From JAABVY01 sp964496505 (lineage in GTDB: Bacteria; Zixibacteria; MSB-5A5; JAABVY01), in the NCBI GenBank assembly GCA_964496505.1, contig CAZBZV010000010.1, positions 9,553 through 73,552 on the forward strand: a stretch of DNA of 64,000 nt, read 5' to 3'. A program made the translations under genes and the position numbers. The notes beneath the pieces were generated by a model that saw only the letters and a program-made list of their open reading frames with translations, made no database searches and was not told where the DNA came from. The number at the start of each line of letters is the position of its first letter. Position 1 is the first letter of the stretch. Positions 18,399 through 27,098 of the stretch are shown here, piece after piece.

Positions 18399-19622
18399 TT
18401 ATCCAGAATTTAACACCGTATGACCGGCATCTTTAACAATTATTATTTTCGAATCAGAATCGGCCGCAACCCGCAACTTAACCAATTTATTGGCGTCGTC
18501 AATCGGCTCGATATACACCCTTCTGACAGCCTCATCCTGAAGAAATGACATTAAACAGAGATTTACCCGATTTGTCAATAACGCAGTGCGATAAAGTTTA
18601 TGAATTCCCAAATCGTAACTTTTTATCTCCTGATTGACCAGTTTTTCGGGATCGGGATATTTCTCGGCAAGGTCAAAGAAATCCTGGGTTCCGATGCCGT
18701 CGCGGCAGCCCGAAAGCATAAGCAGAGTGCCGCCGTCTTTGAGCCCGGCCTTGGTGTTTTCGAAGCATTTCTGAAGTTGGTAGAGATTCCTGTCCAGAGG
18801 CGGGCTGTGTTCGGCGATCAGCAGATCGCATTTTTCGGGCAAATCTTTAATATAGATATCTCTGCAAAATTCTACCGCCTTGAAATAGCTTTCCCGCAGT
18901 CCGCCTGAAAAAAGCCCGATGATTTCGCGTTCGGAGTTCTGGACAAGCTGATACGAGAATATCCGTTTTTCATCGATCAAATCCAGCGTCTTCCAGAGCT
19001 CTTCCCAGACCGGATTGCCCTCGGTTATGCCCGGCTGGCATTTTTCCGAAATCGCTTTTTTATGATTATGGCGAATGGTTTTATAATAACTCAGTCCCGG
19101 AACTATTGACTTAATCCCCCCTGTAAAACCGGCGAAATAGTGCGGTTCCACCGAGCCGATCACGATCACATCGTCAGCCCAGAAGAAATAGCTGTGAATA
19201 AAGACCTCGCCGCCGTCAGGCCATAACCCCACTTTCTGAAAACTGATATAATCCCGCGAATTTGACCAGGCAAATTTCTTGTCCATCTTCTCGAAATTAT
19301 CACCGATAAGGGATGCATATTCATCAATAGAGGGCTCATCATGAAGACCAGTGGCGATCATCAGACGCACTTCATGCCTTTCCAGAAGGGAGGGCAGAAT
19401 GCGATTGAGTATGAGATGTGAGGGGGTTGAGCGGTATTGATCGTTGATAACAACCAAAATACGAAGGCTGCCGGAATGAAATCTTTCCGGCAGCCTGTTT
19501 TTTTCTATTTCGCTTTCGATATCACGCGGCTTGGTTTTCGAGGGCTCGATAACTCCGGCCAGATTTTTATCCGGAACGTCGAGCCGGTATTCCTCACCCG
19601 CATATCGAAGAGGTATGATCAT
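18399..19622 (-). CDS. LarA-family (nickel-pincer nucleotide) 2-hydroxyacid racemase/epimerase
   Basis: 407 residues of the lactate racemase/DUF2088 family. Residues expected for the nickel-pincer cofactor and catalysis are visible: NDQYRSTPS (the D..R motif), ATGLHDE, VEPHYFAGFTGGIKSIVPG (cofactor-attaching Lys and a His) and RHNH. LarA homologues are known to act on lactate, malate, 2-hydroxyglutarate and other 2-hydroxyacids. The ATG overlaps the ndk stop (ATGA), indicating translational coupling, and mdh follows by 17 bp, so malate is a reasonable guess as substrate. The cofactor genes larB, larC and larE are not in the window. Confidence 0.85.
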   Translation of the reverse strand: MIIPLRYAGEEYRLDVPDKNLAGVIEPSKTKPRDIESEIEKNRLPERFHSGSLRILVVINDQYRSTPSHLILNRILPSLLERHEVRLMIATGLHDEPSIDEYASLIGDNFEKMDKKFAWSNSRDYISFQKVGLWPDGGEVFIHSYFFWADDVIVIGSVEPHYFAGFTGGIKSIVPGLSYYKTIRHNHKKAISEKCQPGITEGNPVWEELWKTLDLIDEKRIFSYQLVQNSEREIIGLFSGGLRESYFKAVEFCRDIYIKDLPEKCDLLIAEHSPPLDRNLYQLQKCFENTKAGLKDGGTLLMLSGCRDGIGTQDFFDLAEKYPDPEKLVNQEIKSYDLGIHKLYRTALLTNRVNLCLMSFLQDEAVRRVYIEPIDDANKLVKLRVAADSDSKIIIVKDAGHTVLNSG

Positions 19623-20035
19623 ACCTTAACATTGGGGAAAAAGTAATTGACCTCGAACTTTGCATTTTCCACTGAATCAGAAGCATGCACCGCGTTACAT
19701 TGAATATCCGTCCCGAAATTCTGCCGGATAGTTCCCGATGCTGCTTTGGTCGAATCGGTCACACCTATCAGAGTCCGTAGATCATCGATAGCATTTTCCT
19801 TCTCCAGAACCATCGGCACACAAGGACCGGAGGTCATGAATTCCACCAGCTCACCGAAAAACGGTTTAGCCTTATGAACCTTGTAGAATCCTTCGGCGCG
19901 CTCTTTGGTAAGACGCTCAATCATCATGGCGACAATCGTAAATCCGGCCAGTTCGAAGCGGTGGATAATTTCACCGATAGCGTTCTTGCCAACAGCGTCG
20001 GGTTTGATAATAGTCAGGGTTTTCTGCGTAGTCAT
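19619..20035 (-). CDS. ndk: Nucleoside diphosphate kinase
   Basis: 138 residues, the usual length. Lys11 (IIKPDAV) and the phospho-acceptor His117 in NAVHASDSVENA are present. It balances NTP pools and often partners succinyl-CoA synthetase, whose genes are in the same operon. Its TGA overlaps the start of the LarA-family gene by four bases, and it begins 9 bp after korC. Confidence 0.97.
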   Translation of the reverse strand: MTTQKTLTIIKPDAVGKNAIGEIIHRFELAGFTIVAMMIERLTKERAEGFYKVHKAKPFFGELVEFMTSGPCVPMVLEKENAIDDLRTLIGVTDSTKAASGTIRQNFGTDIQCNAVHASDSVENAKFEVNYFFPNVKV

Positions 20036-20044
20036 AATCTCCCT

Positions 20045-20635
20045 TTACACCGCTGCGGCTTTACTGGATTTCATCTTCTCACGTGCGATTTTGAAACCCA
20101 GTTCCAGGGCCTTCAGGTTCTTTTCCTCGGTGCCGACAGGTGCTCTGGATTTTACAACATTCTTGACAGCATCTTTGGATGAGAGCTTGGTGATTTCAAC
20201 AATTGCACCCAGCGAGATCACATTGGCAACCATCACATGCCCGATCTCGTTTTTGGCAAGCTGTGTGAATGGAAATGCAAAGCAGTCAGGCGTGGGCGGC
20301 TGATGTACGAGATCGCTGTCTATTATCAATATTCCATGCTCGCGCAGATCGGAAAAATAAGTATCGCAGGCTTCCTGAGTCAGCGCCAGAAGCAGATCCA
20401 GACCCATCGGTTTGGGATAATATATTGTATCGTTCGAGACCACAACATCCGCCCTGGAAGCTCCACCGCGGGCTTCGGGTCCGTAGGACTGTGTCTGGAC
20501 GACATTCTTGCCGTCCTCAACACCCATTGCCTCGGCCAGCATAACACCCGCCAGAATCAGCCCCTGTCCACCCGAGCCGGAGAGCCTGATCTCGTAACGG
20601 TCAGACTGAGTCTGTTGATTTTTGTTTTTGGACAT
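20045..20635 (-). CDS. korC: 2-oxoglutarate:ferredoxin oxidoreductase, gamma subunit
   Basis: 196 residues of the POR/KOR gamma family, with the glycine-rich start LSGSGGQGLILAGVMLAEA and QTQSYGPEARGGASRADVVVS. Subunit of the CoA- and ferredoxin-dependent enzyme converting 2-oxoglutarate to succinyl-CoA. It follows korB by 13 bp. The four subunits are encoded in the order D-A-B-C. Confidence 0.94.
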   Translation of the reverse strand: MSKNKNQQTQSDRYEIRLSGSGGQGLILAGVMLAEAMGVEDGKNVVQTQSYGPEARGGASRADVVVSNDTIYYPKPMGLDLLLALTQEACDTYFSDLREHGILIIDSDLVHQPPTPDCFAFPFTQLAKNEIGHVMVANVISLGAIVEITKLSSKDAVKNVVKSRAPVGTEEKNLKALELGFKIAREKMKSSKAAAV

Positions 20636-20648
20636 CTATAACTCCCGT

Positions 20649-21497
20649 TTATCTCTTTTTAAGTTCTGCTCTGAGCCTCTCGTAATTATCCGTAAATTCC
20701 GGTTTATCTTCTTTGTGCAGTAAACCGGTCAGCCACTTGCCTTCCTTCTTTTCGGGCGGCATCTTATCCGCGGTGGCGGCCGGGACCACATGGCTCTTGA
20801 ACCACTGTATCATCTTCACCGGATCGCCCTCTTTATTCCAGCGCCCGTAGTATGTATGGCAGTTGGAAAGGGCATCGATAAGCGAGAAACCGTTGTTCGA
20901 GATGCCATCCGCAATCAGCCTTGTCAACTGGCCAGCATGGTAAACCGTACTGCGGGCGACATACGAGGCGCCTGCGGCAATTGCGAGTTTGGCCGCATCA
21001 AAGGGATGCTCCAGATTACCGTAGGGAGCGGTGGAACCGCGTTTGGTATAGGGCGTGGTGGGCGAGAACTGTCCGCCGGTCATACCGTAAATATGGTTGT
21101 TCACCAAAATTGTGGTGATATTGATATTCCTGCGGCAGGCATGTATGAAATGATTTCCTCCGATTGCCAGGCAGTCGCCGTCTCCGGTAATAACGATAAC
21201 ATTGAGCCTGGGCTTGGCGGCCTTCACCCCGGTGGCGAATGCTATGGCGCGGCCGTGGGTGGTATGCAGGGTATTAAAGTCCACATATACCGGAAGCCGC
21301 GAGGAGCATCCAATTCCGGAAAGCACGGCAATATCATCCTTGGGAATTCCAAGACGGTCGATTGCGCGTATCAGACAGCCAAGAATGATACCTATTCCGC
21401 AGCCCGAACACCAGACATGCGGGAAGGTCTTTTTGGGACGCAGGTATTTGTGTACAATGCCGGAGGGTTGTTCGATTTTTTTCGTAGTCGTAGCCAT
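20649..21497 (-). CDS. korB: 2-oxoglutarate:ferredoxin oxidoreductase, beta (TPP-binding) subunit
   Basis: 282 residues. The TPP motif GDGDCLAIGGNHFIHACRRN...LVNN is clear, and WCSGCGIG contributes cluster-binding cysteines. HGRAIAFATGVKAAKP is typical of the KorB/PorB family. The ATG overlaps the korA stop by one base (TAATG). The proximal succinyl-CoA synthetase and icd genes favour 2-oxoglutarate over pyruvate as substrate. Confidence 0.95.
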   Translation of the reverse strand: MATTTKKIEQPSGIVHKYLRPKKTFPHVWCSGCGIGIILGCLIRAIDRLGIPKDDIAVLSGIGCSSRLPVYVDFNTLHTTHGRAIAFATGVKAAKPRLNVIVITGDGDCLAIGGNHFIHACRRNINITTILVNNHIYGMTGGQFSPTTPYTKRGSTAPYGNLEHPFDAAKLAIAAGASYVARSTVYHAGQLTRLIADGISNNGFSLIDALSNCHTYYGRWNKEGDPVKMIQWFKSHVVPAATADKMPPEKKEGKWLTGLLHKEDKPEFTDNYERLRAELKKR

Positions 21498-22636
21498 TAC
21501 TTCACCTCCCGGATTTTCTGGAGAATATCCTGCGGGGTTATAAGTTCCGAGTCATAACGCTGGAGGAAATCGATTTTGGTATGTCTCTTGTCGATATGTC
21601 TTTCAATCTCCTTCAGAATCTGTCCCTGATTTAATTCTGCAACAATTAGATGACGGCATGTTTTCATGTACTTCATAATCAGCTCATCCGGGAAAGGCCA
21701 GACGGTAACGAGCTGTATCGCTCCCACCTTCATGCGTTTCTGGCGGGCCATCTTGACCGCCTGGTTGGCCGCACGAGAGACAATTCCGGACGACAGCACC
21801 ACGACATGGGGCTCGTCATCCATATAAGCGGTCTTAATCTCGCAGATATCCTCTTTATTGCGTTCGATTTTCTTTCTTAGTTTATCGAGTTTGGCCTTTA
21901 TCTGCGCCGGTTTGGCGGTCGGAAAGCCCATCTCGTCATGAGTAAGACCGGTAATATTGAAACGATAACCGTCCCCGAAGGATGCCATGGGCGAGATAAA
22001 GGTCGGAGTGATTTCGAAATGCTTGTACCATTCCGGCGGCACCTCGGGTTTGACCCGGTCGACAACCTCGACATCTTCCTGATCGGGAATCTCGACCTTC
22101 TCGCGCATATGCCCGATGACCTCATCGGTCAGAAGTATGACCGGGGTGCGGTATTTTTCGGAAAGACTCACCGCCTTGATCGTATAGAGCAGGCACTCCT
22201 CGCATGAAGAAGCGGCCAGCACGATTGCATGGTAGTCGCCGTGCGTACCATAGGCCGCCTGCATGATATCGCTCTGGGAAACTTTTGTAGGCAGGCCGGT
22301 CGAGGGTCCGCCGCGCTGAACATCTACAACCACGCACGGTACCTCCGCCATAAACGCATATCCAATATGCTCCTGCATGAGTGAGAAGCCTGGTCCGGAG
22401 GTCGCAGTCATGGCTTTGACACCGGAAACCGAGGCCCCGATTACCGCCGCCAGTGAACCGATTTCATCTTCCATTTGAACGAATGTCCCGTCTACCAGGG
22501 GAAGCCGCCTTGATAGGCCTTCGGCAATTTCGGTAGAGGGTGTGATTGGATAACCTCCAAAGAAACGAACACCTGCCAGCAAAGCCCCTTCAACACAAGC
22601 TTCGTTTCCCTGGAGCAGTCTAATATTTTTTCCCAT
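21497..22636 (-). CDS. korA: 2-oxoglutarate:ferredoxin oxidoreductase, alpha subunit
   Basis: 379 residues from the ATG at 22636, chosen because AGGGAG lies just upstream and MGKNIRLLQGNEACVEGALLAG is the usual family N-terminus; a longer frame back to 22732 would overlap korD. Contains GGYPITPSTEIAE and TATSGPGFSLMQEHIGYA, conserved in the pyrimidine-binding domain, and the transketolase C-terminal domain (GAIQLVTVWPFPDE). Confidence 0.95.
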   Translation of the reverse strand: MGKNIRLLQGNEACVEGALLAGVRFFGGYPITPSTEIAEGLSRRLPLVDGTFVQMEDEIGSLAAVIGASVSGVKAMTATSGPGFSLMQEHIGYAFMAEVPCVVVDVQRGGPSTGLPTKVSQSDIMQAAYGTHGDYHAIVLAASSCEECLLYTIKAVSLSEKYRTPVILLTDEVIGHMREKVEIPDQEDVEVVDRVKPEVPPEWYKHFEITPTFISPMASFGDGYRFNITGLTHDEMGFPTAKPAQIKAKLDKLRKKIERNKEDICEIKTAYMDDEPHVVVLSSGIVSRAANQAVKMARQKRMKVGAIQLVTVWPFPDELIMKYMKTCRHLIVAELNQGQILKEIERHIDKRHTKIDFLQRYDSELITPQDILQKIREVK

Positions 22637-22646
22637 AATATCTCCC

Positions 22647-22964
22647 TTACTTCTCATTGGAAACGATAGCCAGATCGGGACAATGCAGCCAGCAGATTGC
22701 GCATTGAGTGCATTTCTCGGGATGCTCAACAATCGGTTTGCCGTCTCGGTCTGGTATGAACACTTCGTGAGGACAAAGGGCGATGCATATATTGCACGCT
22801 TTGCACCAGTGATAAAAAATGGTCAGAGGATTCTTCGATCCGGTGTAATCCTTTTTACCGCTTTTCTTTGGGCCGGATTCTTTTCTGACTTCTTCCTTTG
22901 CCTCTTTCTTCTCTTCGGGAGGCTTTTCTTTGGTTTGTGCCTCACCGGTTTTTGTTTCTGTCAT
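22647..22964 (-). CDS. korD: Kor delta subunit: 2x[4Fe-4S] ferredoxin with charged N-terminal extension
   Basis: 105 residues. Two [4Fe-4S] motifs, CKACNICIALCP and CTQCAICWLHCPD, occupy the C-terminal ~55 residues and pass electrons from the TPP site to external ferredoxin. The first ~42 residues are a Lys/Glu-rich, probably disordered extension (KEKPPEEKKEAKEEVRKES) not needed for cluster binding. It lies 10 bp before korA and 42 bp after sucD, whose product also has a charged tail. Confidence 0.92.
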   Translation of the reverse strand: MTETKTGEAQTKEKPPEEKKEAKEEVRKESGPKKSGKKDYTGSKNPLTIFYHWCKACNICIALCPHEVFIPDRDGKPIVEHPEKCTQCAICWLHCPDLAIVSNEK

Positions 22965-23006
22965 CTTAAAACTCCAACTGTTGCAGAATCTATTAAAAAC
23001 AACATT

Positions 23007-24095
23007 CTACTTCTTTTTCGAAGTCCTTTTTTTGGCCGCTTTTTTAGCCGCCGTTTTCTTTTTGGCTGTTTTCTTAGTTACGGTTTTTTTTCCTGCTTTC
23101 TTTGCAGTAGTCTTGGCGGCTTTCTTTTTGCCTGCCTTTTTAGCAGCCTTCTTTTTTGCCGTTTTTTTGGCAGCTTTGGTTTTCTTCGAAGCTGCCTTCT
23201 TTTTCGGTTTGGCTTTCTTTTTAGCCTTCTCCAGCTTTTCCTTTAATAGTATCGGAATTTCGGAAGGAATTTCAGCTACCGGGATTCCCACTTTGTTCAA
23301 AGCTTTGATCTTATCGGCTGCGGTTCCGCTTCCGCCGGAGATAATAGCGCCGGCATGTCCCATGCGCTTCCCGGGAGGGGCGGTCCGTCCCGCTATAAAA
23401 GCCACTACCGGCTTTTTGACATGCTTTTTAATATATTTGGCCGCCTCTTCCTCATCGGTACCGCCGATCTCACCGATCATCACTATGCCCTCGGTGCTCT
23501 TGTCCTCATTGAACGCTTCCAGGCAGTCGATGAAATTGGTGCCGATCACAGGATCGCCGCCGATTCCCAGACATGTCGACTGTCCCAGCCCGGCCAGAGT
23601 CAGATTATACACGATCTCATAAGTCAGGGTGCCGCTTCGGGATACAAGTCCGATTTTGCCTTGCTTATGAATTTGTGCGGGCATAATCCCGATTTTGGTC
23701 TTGCCGGGGGAAATTATTCCCGGGCAGTTGGGGCCGATCAAACGCACATCAGTACCCTTCAGGTAGTTATAGACTTTGACCATATCATTGGCGGGGATAC
23801 CCTCAGTTATGCACACAATCAGTTTGATTCCGGCGGAGGCTGCCTCCAGGATAGCATCGGCTGCAAACGCTACCGGAACATAGATGATAGATGTGTTGGC
23901 TTTAGTGGCTTTTACGGCATCCTCGACAGTATTGAATATCGGCACTCCCTCGAACTTCTGGCCGCCCTTGCCGGGAGTAACACCGCCCACAATTTTGGTT
24001 CCGTATTCCATCATCTGTTTGGTATGGAAGGAACCATCACGTCCGGTTATGCCCTGGACGATGACCTTGTTCTTCTTGTCAGCGAAAATACTCAT
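23007..24095 (-). CDS. sucD: Succinyl-CoA synthetase alpha subunit with histone H1-like lysine tail
   Basis: 362 residues; the normal enzyme ends near residue 289. The catalytic core is complete: CoA-binding QGITGRDGSFHTKQM, substrate loop ITEGIP and GPNCPG, and phospho-His247 in GKRMGHAGAI. Residues 290-362 (23010-23228) form a tail with 38 Lys and one Arg in 73 residues, built of KAAKK/KKTAKK units like bacterial H1-type proteins. It is in frame with no stop between core and tail. The gene immediately upstream encodes a protein that is 54% Asp/Glu. The tail could bind that protein, nucleic acid or polyphosphate; none is shown. Confidence 0.93.
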   Translation of the reverse strand: MSIFADKKNKVIVQGITGRDGSFHTKQMMEYGTKIVGGVTPGKGGQKFEGVPIFNTVEDAVKATKANTSIIYVPVAFAADAILEAASAGIKLIVCITEGIPANDMVKVYNYLKGTDVRLIGPNCPGIISPGKTKIGIMPAQIHKQGKIGLVSRSGTLTYEIVYNLTLAGLGQSTCLGIGGDPVIGTNFIDCLEAFNEDKSTEGIVMIGEIGGTDEEEAAKYIKKHVKKPVVAFIAGRTAPPGKRMGHAGAIISGGSGTAADKIKALNKVGIPVAEIPSEIPILLKEKLEKAKKKAKPKKKAASKKTKAAKKTAKKKAAKKAGKKKAAKTTAKKAGKKTVTKKTAKKKTAAKKAAKKRTSKKK

Positions 24096-24207
24096 TTATA
24101 CCTCGTCAAATTTTTATCCGTTTTAATCCCAAATTTTTATTTCTGCAAATGCAACGGTTGACAATGATCCTATTGAATGATTCATGAACGGTAAACTTGC
24201 ACATTTC

Positions 24208-24564
24208 TCAATAATCCTCATCTCCATAATCGATCTCGCCGCGCTCATCATCGTAATCATCTTCATTTTCCCATGAAAAGCCTTTTTTGCGGCGGTAAAG
24301 ATGCCGTCTGTCCTCTTCGTCATTTTCGTCGTAATCTTCGTATTCATCATCTTCATCGAAATTGTCTTCGTAGAATTCTTCTTCTTCTTCGAGGTCGGCA
24401 TCTTCTTCATCGTTTTCATCTTCATCCGTAGAAAGCTCTTCATCGTCCAATTCAGCCTCTAATTCCGTTTCCTCCAGATCCTCTTCCTCTTCGGGCTCGT
24501 CGATGAATACTTCTTCCTCATTTTCAGGTTCTCTTTTTCCATTCAATGAATCTTCATTAATCAC
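24208..24564 (-). CDS. Highly acidic small protein between sucC and sucD
   Basis: 118 residues, of which 64 are Asp or Glu; probably disordered. I do not recognise a family. The start is GTG at 24564 with an ideal GGAGGT 5 nt upstream, which supports real translation. It lies 24 bp after sucC and 112 bp before sucD. Residues about 85-97 form the only basic and aromatic patch (RRHLYRRKKGFSW). An acidic partner for the lysine tail of SucD is the simplest hypothesis; a charge-driven scaffold or a DNA-mimic-like protein are alternatives. The lysine/methionine-rich frame over the same bases is a shadow of GAA/GAT repeats. Confidence 0.75.
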   Translation of the reverse strand: MINEDSLNGKREPENEEEVFIDEPEEEEDLEETELEAELDDEELSTDEDENDEEDADLEEEEEFYEDNFDEDDEYEDYDENDEEDRRHLYRRKKGFSWENEDDYDDERGEIDYGDEDY

Positions 24565-24588
24565 AGTCGACCTCCATGATTAAAATAA

Positions 24589-25728
24589 TTAAGCTGCAAT
24601 TCCGGCTTCATCGATAGCGGCCTTGACCACTTCCTCCATAGATGATACGGCGGTCAGGTTAACAGCTTCCAATATTTTGCGAGCTTCCGTTTCATTGGTA
24701 CCGGTGAGACGAATAACGATAGGTACCTGCGGATTCAATTCCCGCACTGCGGAGACAATACCGTTGGCAACATCATCACAGCGAGTAATACCGCCGAATA
24801 TATTAAACAGGATAGCCTTAACATTGGAATCACGCAAAATAATTCTCATAGCATTGAGCACTTTTTCGGGATTGGAAGAACCGCCTATATCCAGGAAGTT
24901 GGCAGGTTCTCCGCCGAAATGTTTGACCAGGTCCATGGTTGCCATGGCCAGGCCGGCGCCGTTTACGATACATCCGATATTGCCCTCCAGCTTGACGAAG
25001 GACAACCCGGCTTTCTTGGCATCCATCTCCGAGGCATCCTCGGCCTGCATATCCCGCATCTCCTCGATTTCGGGATGTCTATCGAGGCCGTTGTCGTCGA
25101 TATTTATCTTGGCGTCGATAGCCAGAACCTTGCCGTCCGGAGTCGTAATCAGTGGATTGATTTCAGCCAGTGAGGAATCGTTGTCCATGTAGGTCTGGTA
25201 TACTTTCTGGATGATTTTGGCGGCCTGATTGACCAGTTTGCCGTCATCATACAGATTCCAGGCCAGCTTTCTGGCCTCATGCATCTGCATTCCCAAAATG
25301 GGATCGATATGATGCTTAAAAATCTTTTCCGGGGTTTCGCGGGCCACTTCCTCGATATCGATTCCGCCTGCGGGTGAAACCATCATCACAGGTTTTTTCG
25401 TAGCGCGGTCAAGGATAATCCCCACATAAGATTCGGATTCGATCTCGACGGCTTCAGTTACAAGAATTTTCTTGACCGTCAGCCCCTTGATATCCATGCC
25501 CAAAATCTGAGAGGCCTTGTCGTATGCTTCTTCCGGGGTGGCACAATATTTCACTCCGCCTGCTTTTCCACGGCCGCCCACATGCACCTGAGCCTTTACC
25601 ATTACCGGTTTTCCGACCTTTTCAGCAATGCTTTTGGCTTGTTCGGGTGTGGTGGCAACATCTCCGGGGGGAACAGGAATACCTTGTGCCTCAAAAAGCC
25701 CTTTGGCCTGATACTCATGAATCTTCAT
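24589..25728 (-). CDS. sucC: Succinyl-CoA synthetase (ADP-forming) beta subunit
   Basis: 379 residues, typical length. ATP-grasp fold with VKAQVHVGGRGKAGGVK, AEINPLITTPDGKVLAIDAKI, NGAGLAMATMD and IFGGITRCDDVANGI; C-terminal VIRLTGTNE. Couples succinyl-CoA to NTP synthesis. The ATG overlaps the cca stop (ATGA). Confidence 0.96.
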   Translation of the reverse strand: MKIHEYQAKGLFEAQGIPVPPGDVATTPEQAKSIAEKVGKPVMVKAQVHVGGRGKAGGVKYCATPEEAYDKASQILGMDIKGLTVKKILVTEAVEIESESYVGIILDRATKKPVMMVSPAGGIDIEEVARETPEKIFKHHIDPILGMQMHEARKLAWNLYDDGKLVNQAAKIIQKVYQTYMDNDSSLAEINPLITTPDGKVLAIDAKINIDDNGLDRHPEIEEMRDMQAEDASEMDAKKAGLSFVKLEGNIGCIVNGAGLAMATMDLVKHFGGEPANFLDIGGSSNPEKVLNAMRIILRDSNVKAILFNIFGGITRCDDVANGIVSAVRELNPQVPIVIRLTGTNETEARKILEAVNLTAVSSMEEVVKAAIDEAGIAA

Positions 25729-27098
25729 TCTCGCTCCTTCTCTCTCAAAAATACCCGAGCCTGTTGTATTAGTTCTTCTTTATGGTTTTTTTCAGGATAA
25801 TCAAGCACTATTTCCAAAAGATAAGATAAAATCTCACCTACCTTCGGCGAGGGACTCAAATTGAACTCCTCCATCAAATCATTCCCGTTAATTGCTAGCT
25901 GTTTCACCCCCAGCGGGACCTGTTCCTCGAGCTCTCCCCTGACTCTCTCCTCCAGCTCATCGATTTCCGGAGTGGTGTTTCCCATCCCCTGAGCGCGGAC
26001 ATCAGCCCGCCGCAATTCCAGGAGATCGTAGATATTATCGATGCCGGCTCTTTTAATCAGACGCCGCACACCTTTGTCGGACATCTCAGAAGTGAACATA
26101 TGCTCTTTTATCAGGGTCTGCACATCCTTTATGATTTGATTCGAGTAGCGCAAACGCCGGAGCGCTTCTTCCGCTACTTCCGAACCCTGAAGATCGTGCC
26201 CGTAAAAATGAGCCTTACCATCCTTCACTCGCTTGGTATGGGGCTTGGCGATATCATGAAAAAGCCCGGCCAGCCTCAGTCTGAGATTATCCTGCGGCAG
26301 TTCGTCGACAGTGTAAAGCGAATGCAGGAAGACATCATGGGCATGATACCCGCCCGGCTGGTCGACACCGATTCCGACGGCGAGTTCGGGAAGAATAATC
26401 TTTAGCAGATTTGTCTGATCCAGAAGAATAAATCCACGCGAGGGCTTTTTCGAGCGGGTCAGAAGCTTATTAAGCTCCTCCTGGATTCTCTCCGGCGTGA
26501 CAGTGTTTATCAGCCCGGCATTTTGGCGGATTGCCTCGAAGGTCTGCGGTTCGATTTCGAAATCGAATCGTGCCGCAAACTGCACCGCCCTGAGCATGCG
26601 CAGGGGGTCGTCCTCGAATGTATTTGATGTAAGCATGCGAATCAGGCCGTGCTTCAAATCCTGCTGCCCGCCGTAGGGATCGACCAGTTTGTCGTCGCGC
26701 AGATTGCGGGCTATCGCATTAATGGTGAAATCCCGGCGCTTTAAATCTTCCTCGATCGGAAGAGTATGATCGAAGTCGACCTTGAAATCGCGATGTCCGA
26801 TTCCGGTCGAAAACTCGCTGCGGGGTAGAGCGATATCATAGGTAATTCGTTCCGAGCCATTGTTGGAGGCGGTGAATTTTATTACTCCAAACGACTTCCC
26901 CACCAGGTCGACATGGCCGTATTTTTTGAGGACATCTACCAGCTTTTCGAACTCTATCCTGGTTACAAGGTAATCGCGGTCTTTTTCAGCGATTCCCATT
27001 CCCAGAAGGGAATCACGAACACACCCCCCTACCTCATACAGATTGCCATATTTCAGGATTTCATCAACGACTTTTTCGCTCAGGCCCTGCATATTCAC
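25725..27098 (-). CDS. cca: CCA tRNA nucleotidyltransferase with HD domain
   Basis: 457 residues. Class II nucleotidyltransferase head: YEVGGCVRDSLLG, metal-binding acids in EKDRDYLV, RRDFTINAIA, DPLRMLRAVQFAARF; an HD phosphohydrolase domain follows (GLFHDIAKP). It adds or repairs the tRNA 3' CCA; a poly(A) polymerase-type activity cannot be excluded. Its first codon (GTG 27098, or ATG 27092) overlaps or follows the arcC stop, and its stop overlaps the sucC start, so it is translationally linked on both sides. Confidence 0.93.
   Translation of the reverse strand: MNMQGLSEKVVDEILKYGNLYEVGGCVRDSLLGMGIAEKDRDYLVTRIEFEKLVDVLKKYGHVDLVGKSFGVIKFTASNNGSERITYDIALPRSEFSTGIGHRDFKVDFDHTLPIEEDLKRRDFTINAIARNLRDDKLVDPYGGQQDLKHGLIRMLTSNTFEDDPLRMLRAVQFAARFDFEIEPQTFEAIRQNAGLINTVTPERIQEELNKLLTRSKKPSRGFILLDQTNLLKIILPELAVGIGVDQPGGYHAHDVFLHSLYTVDELPQDNLRLRLAGLFHDIAKPHTKRVKDGKAHFYGHDLQGSEVAEEALRRLRYSNQIIKDVQTLIKEHMFTSEMSDKGVRRLIKRAGIDNIYDLLELRRADVRAQGMGNTTPEIDELEERVRGELEEQVPLGVKQLAINGNDLMEEFNLSPSPKVGEILSYLLEIVLDYPEKNHKEELIQQARVFLREKERE

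Noticed and set aside
22683..23622. Hydrophobic Phe/Leu/Ala-rich plus-strand frames that look like membrane proteins
   Set aside because: They are the antisense of Lys codons in the SucD tail and KorD extension (AAA/AAG read as Phe/Leu).
24123..24443. Lys/Met-rich 106-codon minus-strand frame
   Set aside because: It is the shifted reading of the GAA/GAT-rich acidic-protein gene and lacks a ribosome-binding site; the acidic frame has an ideal one.
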